Below are positions 49,173 through 58,116 of a stretch of DNA of 64,000 bases, one piece after another. The position numbers and the translations under genes were made by a program. This DNA is from Hyphomicrobium nitrativorans NL23 (GTDB taxonomy: Bacteria; Pseudomonadota; Alphaproteobacteria; Rhizobiales; Hyphomicrobiaceae): assembly GCF_000503895.1 (NCBI RefSeq), contig NC_022997.1, positions 1,570,501 to 1,634,500 on the forward strand, given 5' to 3'. Numbering within the stretch: position 1 is the first letter of the stretch; the number at the start of each line of letters is the position of its first letter. The notes under the pieces were generated by a model that searched no databases, was not told the DNA's origin, and worked only from the letters and a program-made list of their open reading frames with translations.

Positions 49173-49805
49173 ATGGCAAAGAAGCCGATCGACTTCTATT
49201 TCTGGCCGACGCCCAACGGGTTCAAGATCCGCATCATGCTGGAGGAGTGCGGCCTCGCGTATCGGATCAAGCCCATCGATATCGGCAAGGGCGACCAGTT
49301 CAAGCCGGCGTTTCTCAAAGTGTCGCCGAACAACAAGATGCCCGCCATCGTCGATCCGGACGGCCCCGGCGGCAAGCCGATCCCGGTGTTCGAGAGCGGC
49401 GCCATTCTGCAATATCTCGGACGCAAGACGGGCTTGCTCTATCCGGATGACGAGCGTGAGCGCGTCGAAGTGGAGCAGTGGCTTTACTGGCAGGTTGGCG
49501 GACTTGGGCCGATGGCCGGGCAAGCTCACCACTTCCGCGTCTACGCCAAGAAGAAGGTGCCCTACGGCATCGAGCGCTACACGACGGAGGTGACGCGGCT
49601 TTACGGCGTGCTGGAGAAGCGCCTGCGTGGCCGCAGCTACATTGCGGGTGACTATTCGATCGCGGACATCGCCGCGTTCCCCTGGGTCCTGAGCTGGCAG
49701 AAACAGGGACAAGATCTGGACGACTACCCCCGCATCAAAGCCTGGGTTGCGAGGCTCTCGCGCCGCGAGGCCGTGGAGCGGGGACTTTCGACTGCGCTGG
49801 AATAG
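49173..49805 (+). CDS. Glutathione S-transferase / YfcG-YghU-like
   Basis: 210 residues. The thioredoxin-like N-domain begins FYFWPTPNGFKIRIMLEE with the Asn-Gly pair used by YghU/YfcG enzymes in place of a Tyr/Cys, then SPNNKMPAIVDPDGPGG and ESGAILQYLG near 67-76. The helical C-domain has WLYWQVGGLGPMAGQ. Such enzymes reduce disulfides using glutathione. Directly after qor. Confidence 0.88.
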   Translation: MAKKPIDFYFWPTPNGFKIRIMLEECGLAYRIKPIDIGKGDQFKPAFLKVSPNNKMPAIVDPDGPGGKPIPVFESGAILQYLGRKTGLLYPDDERERVEVEQWLYWQVGGLGPMAGQAHHFRVYAKKKVPYGIERYTTEVTRLYGVLEKRLRGRSYIAGDYSIADIAAFPWVLSWQKQGQDLDDYPRIKAWVARLSRREAVERGLSTALE

Positions 49806-50070
49806 GCGCGACGTCTCTTCTTTCTGCATGGTTAGCAAGGGGTTTCCGGAAATCTTAAGCTTGGATTTCAAGCTGGCCGGAAGTCTTCCGTTTGACCCGA
49901 AACGGGGCGGCGCCGAAAGGCTCCGTTCGTGAATAGCCTGTTCCCGCGTTTACTGCTTTTCATCAGAGACCGCCGTACCGTTTCCCTCAGAAGCCGCCCT
50001 TTTGCCGGACGTTATGTGGCAGGGCGCGGGCTTCGATATTCGATGGAGAACCCGACAGAGGTAAATGGGA

Positions 50071-50328
50071 ATGGCACGTTTTGAATTTTCGGCGGAGGAC
50101 GTCGTAGGCGCGACGGGTGCGGACGCGCTCTTTCACCTGGGCCTGATGTATTGCACGGGCCGCGAGGTCGAAATGGATCTTATCCAGGCGCACAAGTGGT
50201 TCAATCTGGCTGCGCTGCGGGGCAATGAGTCCGCCAAGCAGTATCGGCTCGATATCTCGCGCGAGATGACCAAGAAAGATATCGCGGCCGCCCAGAAGAG
50301 CGCCCGCGAATGGCTGAAGCTGCACTGA
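50071..50328 (+). CDS. Small Sel1-repeat protein
   Basis: 85 residues from ATG 50071 (GAGG nine bases upstream; ATG 50065 is too close to it). One Sel1/TPR-like repeat LFHLGLMYCTGREVEMDLIQ then AHKWFNLAALRGNESAK. Sel1 proteins are scaffolds for protein contacts. A Lys-rich helix ends the chain. Function unknown. Confidence 0.75.
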   Translation: MARFEFSAEDVVGATGADALFHLGLMYCTGREVEMDLIQAHKWFNLAALRGNESAKQYRLDISREMTKKDIAAAQKSAREWLKLH

Positions 50329-50329
50329 C

Positions 50330-50370
50330 AAAGCCGGGAATGGTGCGCGACGCGCGTCGATCCCGGCTTT
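50330..50370. terminator. Terminator-like hairpin between the Sel1 gene and rpoH
   Basis: AAAGCCGGGA (50330-50339) pairs with TCCCGGCTTT (50361-50370) around a GC-rich inner hairpin. The flanking A and T make it usable from both sides of this convergent pair. Confidence 0.65.
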
Positions 50371-50408
50371 CAGCGGTTTGCCGCTTCAGCCGGGATGACA
50401 GAGCGTTA

Positions 50409-51296
50409 TCAGGCCACGTCGCCCGTCTCTAGGCGCGCGGAGTTCTGAACCGCCTTCTGCACCTTTTCGAAGGCGCGCACCTCGATCTGGCGAATACGCT
50501 CGCGCGAGACGCCGAACTCGGTGGACAGCTCTTCGAGCGTAATCGGATCCTCGGCCAAACGGCGGGCTTCGAAGATCCGGCGCTCGCGGTCGTTCAAGCT
50601 CGAAAGCGCATCCGACAGGTAGGACTTGCGCCGGCCGAGCTCTTGGGTCTCGACGAGGAGTTGCTCCTGATCGGGGCCGTCGTCCACAAGCCAGTCCTGC
50701 CATTCTCCGGATTCGGAGTCGGCACGCACGGGCGCGTTGAGCGACGCGTCACCGCCGAGACGACGGTTCATCGAGATGACGTCTTCTTCCGACACGCCGA
50801 ACTTCTTGGCGATGGATTGGACATGCTCGGGGCGGAGATCGCCATCCTCAAGTGCCTGCAGCTGGCTTTTCGCCCGGCGCAGGTTGAAGAACAGCTTCTT
50901 CTGAGCCGCAGTCGTGCCCATCTTCACGAGGCTCCACGAGCGCAGGATGTACTCCTGGATCGAGGCGCGGATCCACCACATGGCGTAGGTGGCCAAGCGG
51001 AAGCCGCGGTCGGGCTCGAAGCGCTTTACCGCCTGCATCAGGCCGACGTTGCCTTCGGAGATCACCTCTCCGATCGGCAGGCCGTAGCCGCGGTATCCCA
51101 TGGCGATGCGCGCAACCAGCCGAAGGTGCGACGTGATCAGCTCGTGGGCTGCCTCGGCGTCACCGTGCTCACGCCAGCGCTTGGCCAGCATGTACTCCTG
51201 ATTGGGCTCAAGCATCGGAAAGCGGCGGATCTCCTCAAGGTACCGCGAGAGGCCGCCTGAACCGTTGGCAATCGTCGGAAGAGATTTCGTAGCCAT
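50409..51296 (-). CDS. rpoH: RNA polymerase heat-shock sigma factor RpoH
   Basis: 295 residues from ATG 51296 (GAGGAAA just upstream; a longer frame starts at 51347). Sigma-70 regions 2 and 4 are complete. The RpoH box QKKLFFNLRRAKSQL near 131-145 and GFRLATYAMWWIRASIQEYI near 96-115 are diagnostic. The C-terminal helix-turn-helix is TLEELSTEFGVSRERIRQIE. The adjacent rluD and DUF6476 genes are its usual rhizobial neighbours. Confidence 0.96.
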   Translation of the reverse strand: MATKSLPTIANGSGGLSRYLEEIRRFPMLEPNQEYMLAKRWREHGDAEAAHELITSHLRLVARIAMGYRGYGLPIGEVISEGNVGLMQAVKRFEPDRGFRLATYAMWWIRASIQEYILRSWSLVKMGTTAAQKKLFFNLRRAKSQLQALEDGDLRPEHVQSIAKKFGVSEEDVISMNRRLGGDASLNAPVRADSESGEWQDWLVDDGPDQEQLLVETQELGRRKSYLSDALSSLNDRERRIFEARRLAEDPITLEELSTEFGVSRERIRQIEVRAFEKVQKAVQNSARLETGDVA

Positions 51297-51592
51297 TTTC
51301 CTCAAGACGCGGAGTTCCGACTTGACCGGATTTGCCGCGCTCCCCATGTCTCTGCCTGGAACCGGACTGATCCAGGCTCTACGCCGTCATGGCCGTGAAG
51401 GCCGCTTCAACGCCGCGCTTACCGGCGTACAAGGCCTGTGCTTCCTCGCCGTTCTGCTGCCGTCCCGGCGGGGATGCCGTTTGTCTTGCCTGTTGTCTTT
51501 CTACGTCGATTTCCAACGCGTGGATCGCTTGGCGGTTTCCGTTTTCCGAGGCGTTAACGTCATCCTACCGCCGAATCCGTCGGCGGGCCTAA

Positions 51593-52660
51593 TTACCGTT
51601 TGGAAACATTGGATTTTGTGCCGCGCCTGCTGGTTTTAGCTGACGGCGCCGCGGTGCCTTTCAGCGCTTCGTAGAGTGCTTGGATGTCCGCAGGTCGCGG
51701 GCTTGTGAAGTGGAGCGGCTTATCTGTCGCGGGGTGAACGAAGCCGAGTTCGACGGCATGGAGCGCCTGGCGGCCCAGGCGTTCGAGGGTGGCTTTTGCG
51801 GGAGCGGACAAGCGCTGCGCGCTTGCCTTGAAGCCCGCACCGTAAATTGCGTCTCCCATCACCGGATGGCCGATGTGCGCCAAGTGGACGCGGATCTGAT
51901 GCGTGCGCCCGGTTTCGAGGTTCAGCCTTAAGCGTGACGCCAGTGGTTTGCCATCCGCATCGACGAAGGCCTCGGCAATCTCATAATGCGTGACGGCGCG
52001 CCGCCCGCCGTCACCGCGCATGACGGCGATGCGTGTGCGGTTGGCGGTGCTTCGTCCCAGGTTTGCGTCGATGCTTCCGACGCGCTGGTCGGGAGTTCCC
52101 CACACGAAGGCTTCGTATGTGCGGGTCAGGCGGCCATCTTCGCCGTGAGTTGCGAACTGCTCGGCGAGCCCGCGATGCGCGGCGTCCGATTTGGCGACGA
52201 CGAGCAGGCCCGATGTGTCCTTGTCCAGCCGGTGGACGATGCCAGGCCGCTTCACGCCACCGATGCCGGAGAGGTCGTCTCCGCAATGGGCGATGAGCGC
52301 GTTGACGAGGGTTCCCGTGGCGTGGCCCGCGGCCGGATGCACGACAAGCCCCGCCGGCTTGTCGATCACGATGAGATCGGCGTCTTCGTGAACGACGGTG
52401 AGGGGGATGGTTTCCCCCGCCGGTGCAGCTGGCTCGGGCGGAGGAACGGTCACGCGGAAGGCGTCGCCCGCCTTCACCTTGGCGCCCGGATCGGTCGTCC
52501 TCCCGCCCGGTCCGCTGACGTGCCCCTCGCGGATAAGAGTTTGGAGGCGTGCACGGCTCAGGTCGCCGATATGGGTTGCGAGGAAGCGGTCGAGCCGCTG
52601 ACCTGCGTCGTCGGCCGTGGCGATGAGGTCGTGAGGGTCGGCTTGGATGTCCGTGTTCAT
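51593..52660 (-). CDS. rluD: 23S rRNA pseudouridine synthase RluD-like
   Basis: 355 residues: S4 domain at ~18-75 and an RluA-family catalytic domain with HRLDKDTSGL near 143-152 (Asp146 catalytic). The Lys/Ser/Arg tail is disordered. RluD modifies helix 69 of 23S rRNA; RluA/RluC specificity cannot be fully excluded. It is separated from rpoH by ~300 bases without another gene. Confidence 0.9.
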   Translation of the reverse strand: MNTDIQADPHDLIATADDAGQRLDRFLATHIGDLSRARLQTLIREGHVSGPGGRTTDPGAKVKAGDAFRVTVPPPEPAAPAGETIPLTVVHEDADLIVIDKPAGLVVHPAAGHATGTLVNALIAHCGDDLSGIGGVKRPGIVHRLDKDTSGLLVVAKSDAAHRGLAEQFATHGEDGRLTRTYEAFVWGTPDQRVGSIDANLGRSTANRTRIAVMRGDGGRRAVTHYEIAEAFVDADGKPLASRLRLNLETGRTHQIRVHLAHIGHPVMGDAIYGAGFKASAQRLSAPAKATLERLGRQALHAVELGFVHPATDKPLHFTSPRPADIQALYEALKGTAAPSAKTSRRGTKSNVSKR

Positions 52661-52801
52661 GGCGTTTCTCGGCGCGTGTCTCTGCGCGCGTCTCGGCCGC
52701 AGCGGATTTTCGCTCGCTTCTGGCGGCGCGATGCTGTTAGAGCAGGGGCCTTAAAAGGGAGGGCGCGGCATGACGCGGGATGATCCCAGGATGGCACCGG
52801 C

Positions 52802-53167
52802 ATGACCCGGCAGGCAACCGATGCTGCCGCGCGCAAGCGGACGGAGCGGACGCTCGTCTTTATCGTGGTGTTTCTCGGGTTGCTCATCGTGGCCGGGATC
52901 GTCGCGGTGGTGCTTCGGATCATCTATCTCTCGTCGCAGCCTGCGGCACAACAGGCGGAAGTGCCCGCGGTTGCGGCAGGGGAGGCGGCCGATGCGGCCA
53001 GGCTTGCGTTACCGGCGGGCGCGGTCGTGAAGTCCGTTTCTCTCGCGGGCGATCGGTTGGCCATTCATTACGAAGCGGCAGGCGGGGCCGGGATCGCCGT
53101 CGTGGACGTGGCCAGCGGTGCGCTCGTCCGGCAAATCGATGTCGTGCCCGCCGGATCCGAGCCTTAA
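52802..53167 (+). CDS. DUF6476 family membrane-anchored protein
   Basis: 121 residues. One membrane helix (~17-44) after a basic N-terminus, then a short periplasmic beta-rich domain (LALPAGAVVKSVSLAGDRLA). This small protein next to rluD/rpoH is a typical Hyphomicrobiales arrangement; function is unknown. Confidence 0.75.
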   Translation: MTRQATDAAARKRTERTLVFIVVFLGLLIVAGIVAVVLRIIYLSSQPAAQQAEVPAVAAGEAADAARLALPAGAVVKSVSLAGDRLAIHYEAAGGAGIAVVDVASGALVRQIDVVPAGSEP

Positions 53168-53197
53168 GGGACAGGATTGCGATCCTGAAGATCGCCC

Positions 53198-53226
53198 TTG
53201 ATCGGCGCGGCTGCCTCTCTTATAGG
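53198..53226 (+). promoter_or_regulatory. Promoter of tRNA-Glu
   Basis: TTGATC (53198-53203), 17-base spacer, TATAGG (53221-53226), 19 bases upstream of the tRNA 5' end. Confidence 0.6.
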
Positions 53227-53245
53227 TGGCCCTCCTTCGAGAGCA

Positions 53246-53321
53246 GCCCCGTTCGTCTAGTGGCCTAGGACACCAGCCTCTCACGTTGGTAACAGGGGTT
53301 CGAGTCCCCTACGGGGCGCCA
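53246..53321 (+). tRNA. tRNA-Glu (anticodon CTC)
   Basis: 76 bases including encoded CCA. Acceptor GCCCCGT (53246-53252) pairs with ACGGGGC (53311-53317); the anticodon loop carries CTC; the T arm contains GGTTCGAGTCC. Its 3' end is the insertion site of the element that follows. Confidence 0.95.
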
Positions 53322-53322
53322 C
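53305..53322. repeat. attL: tRNA-Glu 3' end
   Basis: Eighteen bases TCCCCTACGGGGCGCCAC, of which 17 recur at 58518-58535; identity is unbroken for the last 12. Confidence 0.75.
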
Positions 53323-53339
53323 AATTTAGCCACAATTTA
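53318..53339. repeat. Tandem 11-bp repeat at the tRNA end
   Basis: GCCACAATTTA occurs twice head to tail (53318-53328, 53329-53339), starting in the tRNA CCA end. Possible integrase arm-type site. Confidence 0.55.
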
Positions 53340-53965
53340 AATAGCATTTTGATTTCTCTTGATAAAAATTTGTTTTATTTGTGGTGTGAAGAGTTTGAGC
53401 GCGTCTGCGCACGGACGATAGCTGTCTGTCACAGATGTGTGTGGCCGATCGGGAAAGACGTTACGCGACGAACGACTGGGCGAACCTATCTGAATGCTCC
53501 GCAATGGCGTCTCGCAGCGGTGAGTGCAATCCGATCCTAGGATCGCGAGGGATTGTTTTAGCGGGCGCCCGCGGCAATGTTCGGCTCATCATAGTGCGTT
53601 TTAGAAAGCACGCGCCGGAAGCGCTGGTTGGAAGCGTCAAATGCCTTCTGTGGCTGCCGCTGACCAAGTCCGCGGAATATTAGTCCCATTAGCCGTCATT
53701 CGCAGCCGCACGACCTTCGCTGCACCAGGTCCGAGTTCGACGTGTCTGCTTGGAGGTGATGAGCGGCCCTGCGCCCTTTGCCATGGACGATCGCTCGTGA
53801 CCCGGAGCGGACCTCCCTCCCGAAAATCCAACATAGGCACCAACTGCAATATAGCGCGGCGCGCGGGCCCGATATTCATTCGAATCACCTATAGATTTCA
53901 GTATGAGGAGCCTCGTCACTCTCGAGCTGTCGGGTTCTGACCGAGCGGCTTGAGGATTTGAAACG
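53340..53965. other. Gene-poor left part of the element
   Basis: About 630 bases with no credible coding region. The first ~60 bases are AT-rich; the rest is mixed sequence with short frames on both strands that match nothing I recognise. The promoter of the inverse autotransporter is expected near 53.85-53.95 kb. Confidence 0.5.
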
Positions 53966-55627
53966 ATGATGCGGTTCTGTCGATTGCTGGCAATGGCCGG
54001 TACTGCGGTATGCGGCGTATCCGTCGGAGCCTTTGCGACAGAGACCGCCAAGTGGGGCGCCCACGTCGACGTCGAGGGCAAGTTCGGCACCGATCGCAAT
54101 CTCGGCGAGGTCGATCTGTTCCTGCCGTTGAGGCAAAACGACCGAACACTTTTCTTCAGCAACATCCGCGCACGAGCCGATAACGAAGGCAGCCATGAAG
54201 GCAACTTTGGCCTCGGCCTGCGCCATATGCTGCCCTCGGGATGGAACGTCGGCGGTTACGCTTACTACGATCGCAGGCGCACGGACTTCGACAACATTTT
54301 CGAACAGGCAACACTGGGTGTGGAAGCGCTCGGCCGCGATTTTGATTTTCGTGTCAACGCGTACCTTCCGTTTGGCGATCGTGTTCAGCATATCAGCTCC
54401 ACGCCAGGAGGAGGTTCATTCGCGAGTCTGGTCGGGACAACCATCGAGGTAACGACGCTCGGCGGCTTTACGCATGAGGAGCGCGCCTTGCGAGGCTTCG
54501 ATGCCGAGATCGGCTGGCGCGTGCCGCTGTGGTCGGCGGACGCCGACAAGGCGCTCAGGCTCTACGCGGGCATATTCCATTTCGACGACAGCACAGTCGA
54601 GCCCGTGACCGGTCCGCGTCTGCGGGCGGAACTCACCATGTACGATCTACCCTCTCTGCCGGAGGCGTCGCGACTGACCCTCGGCGCGGAATACCAGGAC
54701 GACGACGTACGCGGCAGTCAGGGTTTCGCGATGGCCCGCCTTCGCATCCCGCTGCAGGCGGAACAACGCACCGGGCCCTCCCTGCATTGGCAGGCGCGCC
54801 GCATGACCGACTACGTCGTACGCGACGTCGACATCGTAACCGGCACGCAGACCACTCAAGCTGCGACAATCGTTGAAGCCGCGACGCAGACCGCGGACGG
54901 CACGAGCATAAACGTCATCGATAGCGCCGCAACGACCGGTGCCGGTCTGCAAGCCGCCGTGACGAATGCGGGCGCCAACAGTGTCGTCATACTGTCGGGT
55001 ACCTTCAGCACAACGACGGCCACGTCCTTGCAAGCCGGACAGACGATGATGGGCAAAGGCATTATTGCGGTCAAAACGCCTTCGGGTCACACCGCCGCCC
55101 TGGCCACGCCAGGAGCGACGATCAACGCATCGACGGCTTCCAACAGTATCGGTGCCGTCGCGATGGCCAATGGCAGCACCCTCCGGGGCATGACGATCAC
55201 CCAAACCCAGAACCCCGCCAATGTAGATCCCCGCGGGGTAGACGTTGTCGGAGTGAGCGACGTAACAATCGTCGATAATATCGTCAGCGTGATCAGTACG
55301 AACGGTAACGCGTTCGGAGCTTTCATCATTGATTCCAGCAATGTCGTCGTGACGGGCAATACCATTTCGACCTCGCGGCCCGGTGCGACGGCGGTCGGCC
55401 TTTATGCAAACAATTCTTCGCTGACGGTTGCCGGAAACGATCTCAGCGCGTTCGGAAACACCACCTTTGCAGCCTATTTGGTATCCAACCCAGGAGATTT
55501 GCTCGCGATCTTACCGAACTCCGACGGAAACGTTTTTACTCAAGGAACGTGCGGCACTGTCGGCTCGGGCACCTTCACCGGGTCCTTCGGTTATACGAGC
55601 GGGGGCGTACCGGGATCTTGCCCATAG
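53966..55627 (+). CDS. Inverse autotransporter with beta-helix passenger
   Basis: 553 residues. Signal peptide ~1-25 (ending AFA). Residues ~28-270 match the intimin/invasin-type inverse-autotransporter barrel: WGAHVDVEGKFGTDRN at the first strand, LFFSNIRARADNEGSHEGNFGLGLRHML, WNVGGYAYYDRRRTD and LGVEALGRDFDFRVNAYLP. From ~285 the chain changes to Thr/Ala/Asn/Val-rich repeats (SVVILSGTF, GSTLRGMTIT, VSDVTIVDNIV, SSNVVVTGNTIS) of a right-handed parallel beta-helix. The end carries a Cys pair (GTCGT ... GSCP) that could form a disulfide, as in intimin tips. Most family members carry Ig-like passengers instead. Likely a surface adhesin or enzyme-like binder; target unknown. Confidence 0.8.
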   Translation: MMRFCRLLAMAGTAVCGVSVGAFATETAKWGAHVDVEGKFGTDRNLGEVDLFLPLRQNDRTLFFSNIRARADNEGSHEGNFGLGLRHMLPSGWNVGGYAYYDRRRTDFDNIFEQATLGVEALGRDFDFRVNAYLPFGDRVQHISSTPGGGSFASLVGTTIEVTTLGGFTHEERALRGFDAEIGWRVPLWSADADKALRLYAGIFHFDDSTVEPVTGPRLRAELTMYDLPSLPEASRLTLGAEYQDDDVRGSQGFAMARLRIPLQAEQRTGPSLHWQARRMTDYVVRDVDIVTGTQTTQAATIVEAATQTADGTSINVIDSAATTGAGLQAAVTNAGANSVVILSGTFSTTTATSLQAGQTMMGKGIIAVKTPSGHTAALATPGATINASTASNSIGAVAMANGSTLRGMTITQTQNPANVDPRGVDVVGVSDVTIVDNIVSVISTNGNAFGAFIIDSSNVVVTGNTISTSRPGATAVGLYANNSSLTVAGNDLSAFGNTTFAAYLVSNPGDLLAILPNSDGNVFTQGTCGTVGSGTFTGSFGYTSGGVPGSCP

Positions 55628-55850
55628 GCTTCGGCACTTCGCGCCGCGCGAACAAACGTCCGCTCCTGGCCCGAAGCGCCGATAGTCTATGGACGGCTTT
55701 GGGACCATAGCGACATCCATCCGTCGCGCCGGTCGGTCCCAATAGCGGTCCTCGCATGACTTCAGACACTCGGCGCGGACGCAGCTACACCGCCTGTCCG
55801 CAACCGAGCTGAAAGCTGACATAAACTTGGTGGCGACCGGAGCCGCAGAC

Positions 55851-56594
55851 TTAGCTGGCCTGCGCCAGCACCATAGCGTCGGGGCCTGCGGGATACCTCA
55901 GTTGCTCAGACCAATCGTTTGCGGCACGCCAAACAACCTCTGCCACATCGCATTCGGTCGTCACCGCGCTTGGCTGCTCGAACGCTGAAAGGATCGAACT
56001 GGCGTACGAGGCATAGGCTTCAGGGATCGTCGCTTCGATCGGCATTTGCACGTTCTGGGTGAAACGCGTCGATGGCCCATAGCCCGGCTCGACCAGCTTC
56101 ACCCGGATGCCGAAGCCTTTGAGCTCGTGCGCGAGCGATCCTGTGAACCCTTCGACGGCGGCCTTGCTGGCCGTATAAGCCGCAACCAGCGGCATCGGGG
56201 CCAGCGTTGCGCTCGACGTCACATTCACGATCACGCCGGACCGGCGCCCACGGAACTGCGGGAGCACCGCTTGGGTCATCGCCATCGTGCCGAAGGTGTT
56301 GGTCTCGAACAGATTGCGGACGACCGTCATCGACGTCGCCTCGAAGGCCCCGAACATGCCGATACCGGCATTGTTGACGAGCACGTCGATCGGACCGCAG
56401 GCTTCGAGAGCAGCGGCTACGCTCTCGGGCTTCGTGACGTCGAGCGCCAGCACGCGCAGCCGATCGGCTACCGGTAGGATGCCTTCGCGCGGTGTGCGCA
56501 TAGTTGCGATCACGCTCCAGCCCTGAGCATGAAAGTAGCGCGCGGTCTCCAGGCCATAGCCTGAGGAGCATCCGGTAATCAGCACGGTCTTCAT
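55851..56594 (-). CDS. Short-chain dehydrogenase/reductase
   Basis: 247 residues of the classical SDR fold. TGCSSGYG at 7-14 binds NAD(P), NNAG at 74-77, and the active site has Ser127, Tyr140 and Lys144 (YTASK). The substrate is unknown. It is divergent from an AraC-family regulator 97 bases away, a common pair in which the regulator controls the SDR. Confidence 0.88.
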   Translation of the reverse strand: MKTVLITGCSSGYGLETARYFHAQGWSVIATMRTPREGILPVADRLRVLALDVTKPESVAAALEACGPIDVLVNNAGIGMFGAFEATSMTVVRNLFETNTFGTMAMTQAVLPQFRGRRSGVIVNVTSSATLAPMPLVAAYTASKAAVEGFTGSLAHELKGFGIRVKLVEPGYGPSTRFTQNVQMPIEATIPEAYASYASSILSAFEQPSAVTTECDVAEVVWRAANDWSEQLRYPAGPDAMVLAQAS

Positions 56595-56691
56595 CGTTGT
56601 TCCTCCTTGGTTTGAACGAGGCGGACGATAGACGATGCTTTCCGGACGATCTGCAATTGATCGTCCGTATTTCGTTTGTTAGCGTCCTGAA

Positions 56692-57600
56692 ATGGTTGAC
56701 CCCCTTTCGGAAGTCATCGCGCTGCTGCGGCCGCGCACCGTCTTCTCCAAGATCATCAGCGGCGCCGGCCGCTGGGCCGTGCGCTATTCCGACTTCGGCC
56801 AGCCGAGCTTTTGCACGGTACTCGATGGGAGCTGCCGTCTGACCGTCGAAGGTCACGAACCTCTGACCCTCGAAGCGGGAGATTTCCTGCTCCTGCCAAA
56901 GACGCCCGGCTTCACGATGTCGGGCTTCGAGCCATCGTCGGCAAAGCACATCGATCCCACGGTATCATCTGCACCAACGAACGAGGTACGTCATGGCACG
57001 CCTGACGGCGACCCTGATGTGCGGTTGCTTGGCGGATCGTTCGTCTTCGACTCCAGAGATGCCGATCTCTTGGTATCGCTGCTGCCGGCGCTGGTGCACG
57101 TGCGCGGCGTGGAAAGACTCTCCACGCTCGTGCACCTCGTCCGCGATGAAGCAACTGCCGAGAGACCAGGTCGCGATCTTGTCCTGGGACGCCTCGTCGA
57201 GGTGATGCTGATCGAGGCGCTACGGACGATCCAGGGCGATATGGCACCAGCTGGGCTCCTACGCGGCCTCGGTGACGCACGCATTGCGATAGCGATAAGG
57301 GAGATGCACTCGGATCCCGCGCGGACCTGGACGGTCGAGGATCTTGCCAAGACGGCGGCCCTCTCGCGCTCGGTGTTCTTCGATCGCTTCACAAGTGCCG
57401 TCGGCGTGCCGCCGATCGAGTATCTTCTTGGTTGGCGCATGGCCATCGCCAAGGATCTTCTGCGCCAACAGGATATCAGCCTCGCCGAGGTTGCAGAGCG
57501 CGTTGGATACAGTTCTGCGAGCACATTCAGCACCGCCTTCAGCCGCCATGTGGGACAGCCCCCGGGCCGCTTCGCTCGCGAGGGTGGCAATCAAGTATGA
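56692..57600 (+). CDS. AraC-family transcriptional regulator with cupin N-domain
   Basis: 302 residues. The N-terminal cupin_6-like ligand domain (~8-180) includes GRWAVRYSDFGQPSFCTVLD and LTLEAGDFLLLPKTPGF. The C-terminal double HTH (~197-300) has WTVEDLAKTAALSRSVFFDRF and SLAEVAERVGYSSASTFSTAF. Divergent from the SDR gene. Ligand unknown. Confidence 0.88.
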   Translation: MVDPLSEVIALLRPRTVFSKIISGAGRWAVRYSDFGQPSFCTVLDGSCRLTVEGHEPLTLEAGDFLLLPKTPGFTMSGFEPSSAKHIDPTVSSAPTNEVRHGTPDGDPDVRLLGGSFVFDSRDADLLVSLLPALVHVRGVERLSTLVHLVRDEATAERPGRDLVLGRLVEVMLIEALRTIQGDMAPAGLLRGLGDARIAIAIREMHSDPARTWTVEDLAKTAALSRSVFFDRFTSAVGVPPIEYLLGWRMAIAKDLLRQQDISLAEVAERVGYSSASTFSTAFSRHVGQPPGRFAREGGNQV

Positions 57601-57691
57601 TGTCGGCAGCGTCCCATAGCTGCCGTTGGCGTCACCCTGATCGGCGAAGTGAAATCCATCGCCGACCACGTCTGCTTTCTGCGGTATCGCG

Positions 57692-57892
57692 TTAAATGTC
57701 TATCTTCTCAGCGATCTCGATCGCATCGTCGACCTCGATGCCAAGATATCGAACGGTGCTCTCGATTTTCGAATGCCCGAGCAAGAGCTGTAGGGCTCTA
57801 AGGTTGCCTGTTCGCCGGTAGATGAGCACTGCTTTCGTCCGTCGCAGCGAGTGCGTGCCGAACTTGGCCGGATGTGAACCGGCGCTGCTCAC
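57692..57892 (-). pseudogene. Tyrosine recombinase (integrase), C-terminal fragment
   Basis: 66 codons carrying FGTHSLRRTKAVLIYRRTGN and LQLLLGHSKIESTVRYLG: the conserved HxxR, the LGH block and the catalytic Tyr of the family. Full-length small rhizobial integrases have ~200 residues; here homology starts at the boundary of the IS21-like segment, and no N-terminal part is visible. It is the likely remnant of the element's own integrase. Confidence 0.8.
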
Positions 57893-57900
57893 TGGAGACG

Positions 57901-58046
57901 ATCGGCGTCGAAAACTGACCCCGCCTCCAATCCCTCCACTGCTTCGCTACGCTCCGCAGCTCCGCGCTTGGAGGCGAAGAAGCTCACGCTCCGACGGGGT
58001 CAACATTGCACGCCGATGAGGGATCAAACTTGGATGCCGATTGACA
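57901..58046. mobile_element. IS21-like terminal repeats without a transposase
   Basis: Left repeat 57901-57922 (ATCGGCGTCGAAAACTGACC...) is an inverted copy (17/22) of 57996-58017, and a further related unit at 58020-58046 ends in the typical TGTCAATCGGCATCCAA on the minus strand. The spacing and motif match the multiple-end arrangement of IS21-family elements. Only ~145 bases are left, and they adjoin the truncated integrase. Confidence 0.55.
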
Positions 58047-58116
58047 GCATGATAAGCCGCGTAGACGCGGTGTCCCCTCCCGGTGCAACCGGCCTGGTGC
58101 GATCGCAAAAAAGTCG

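Noticed and set aside
53641-53940. Short ORFs on both strands left of the inverse autotransporter
   Set aside because: No start site, no recognisable domain, mixed composition; could be decayed DNA.
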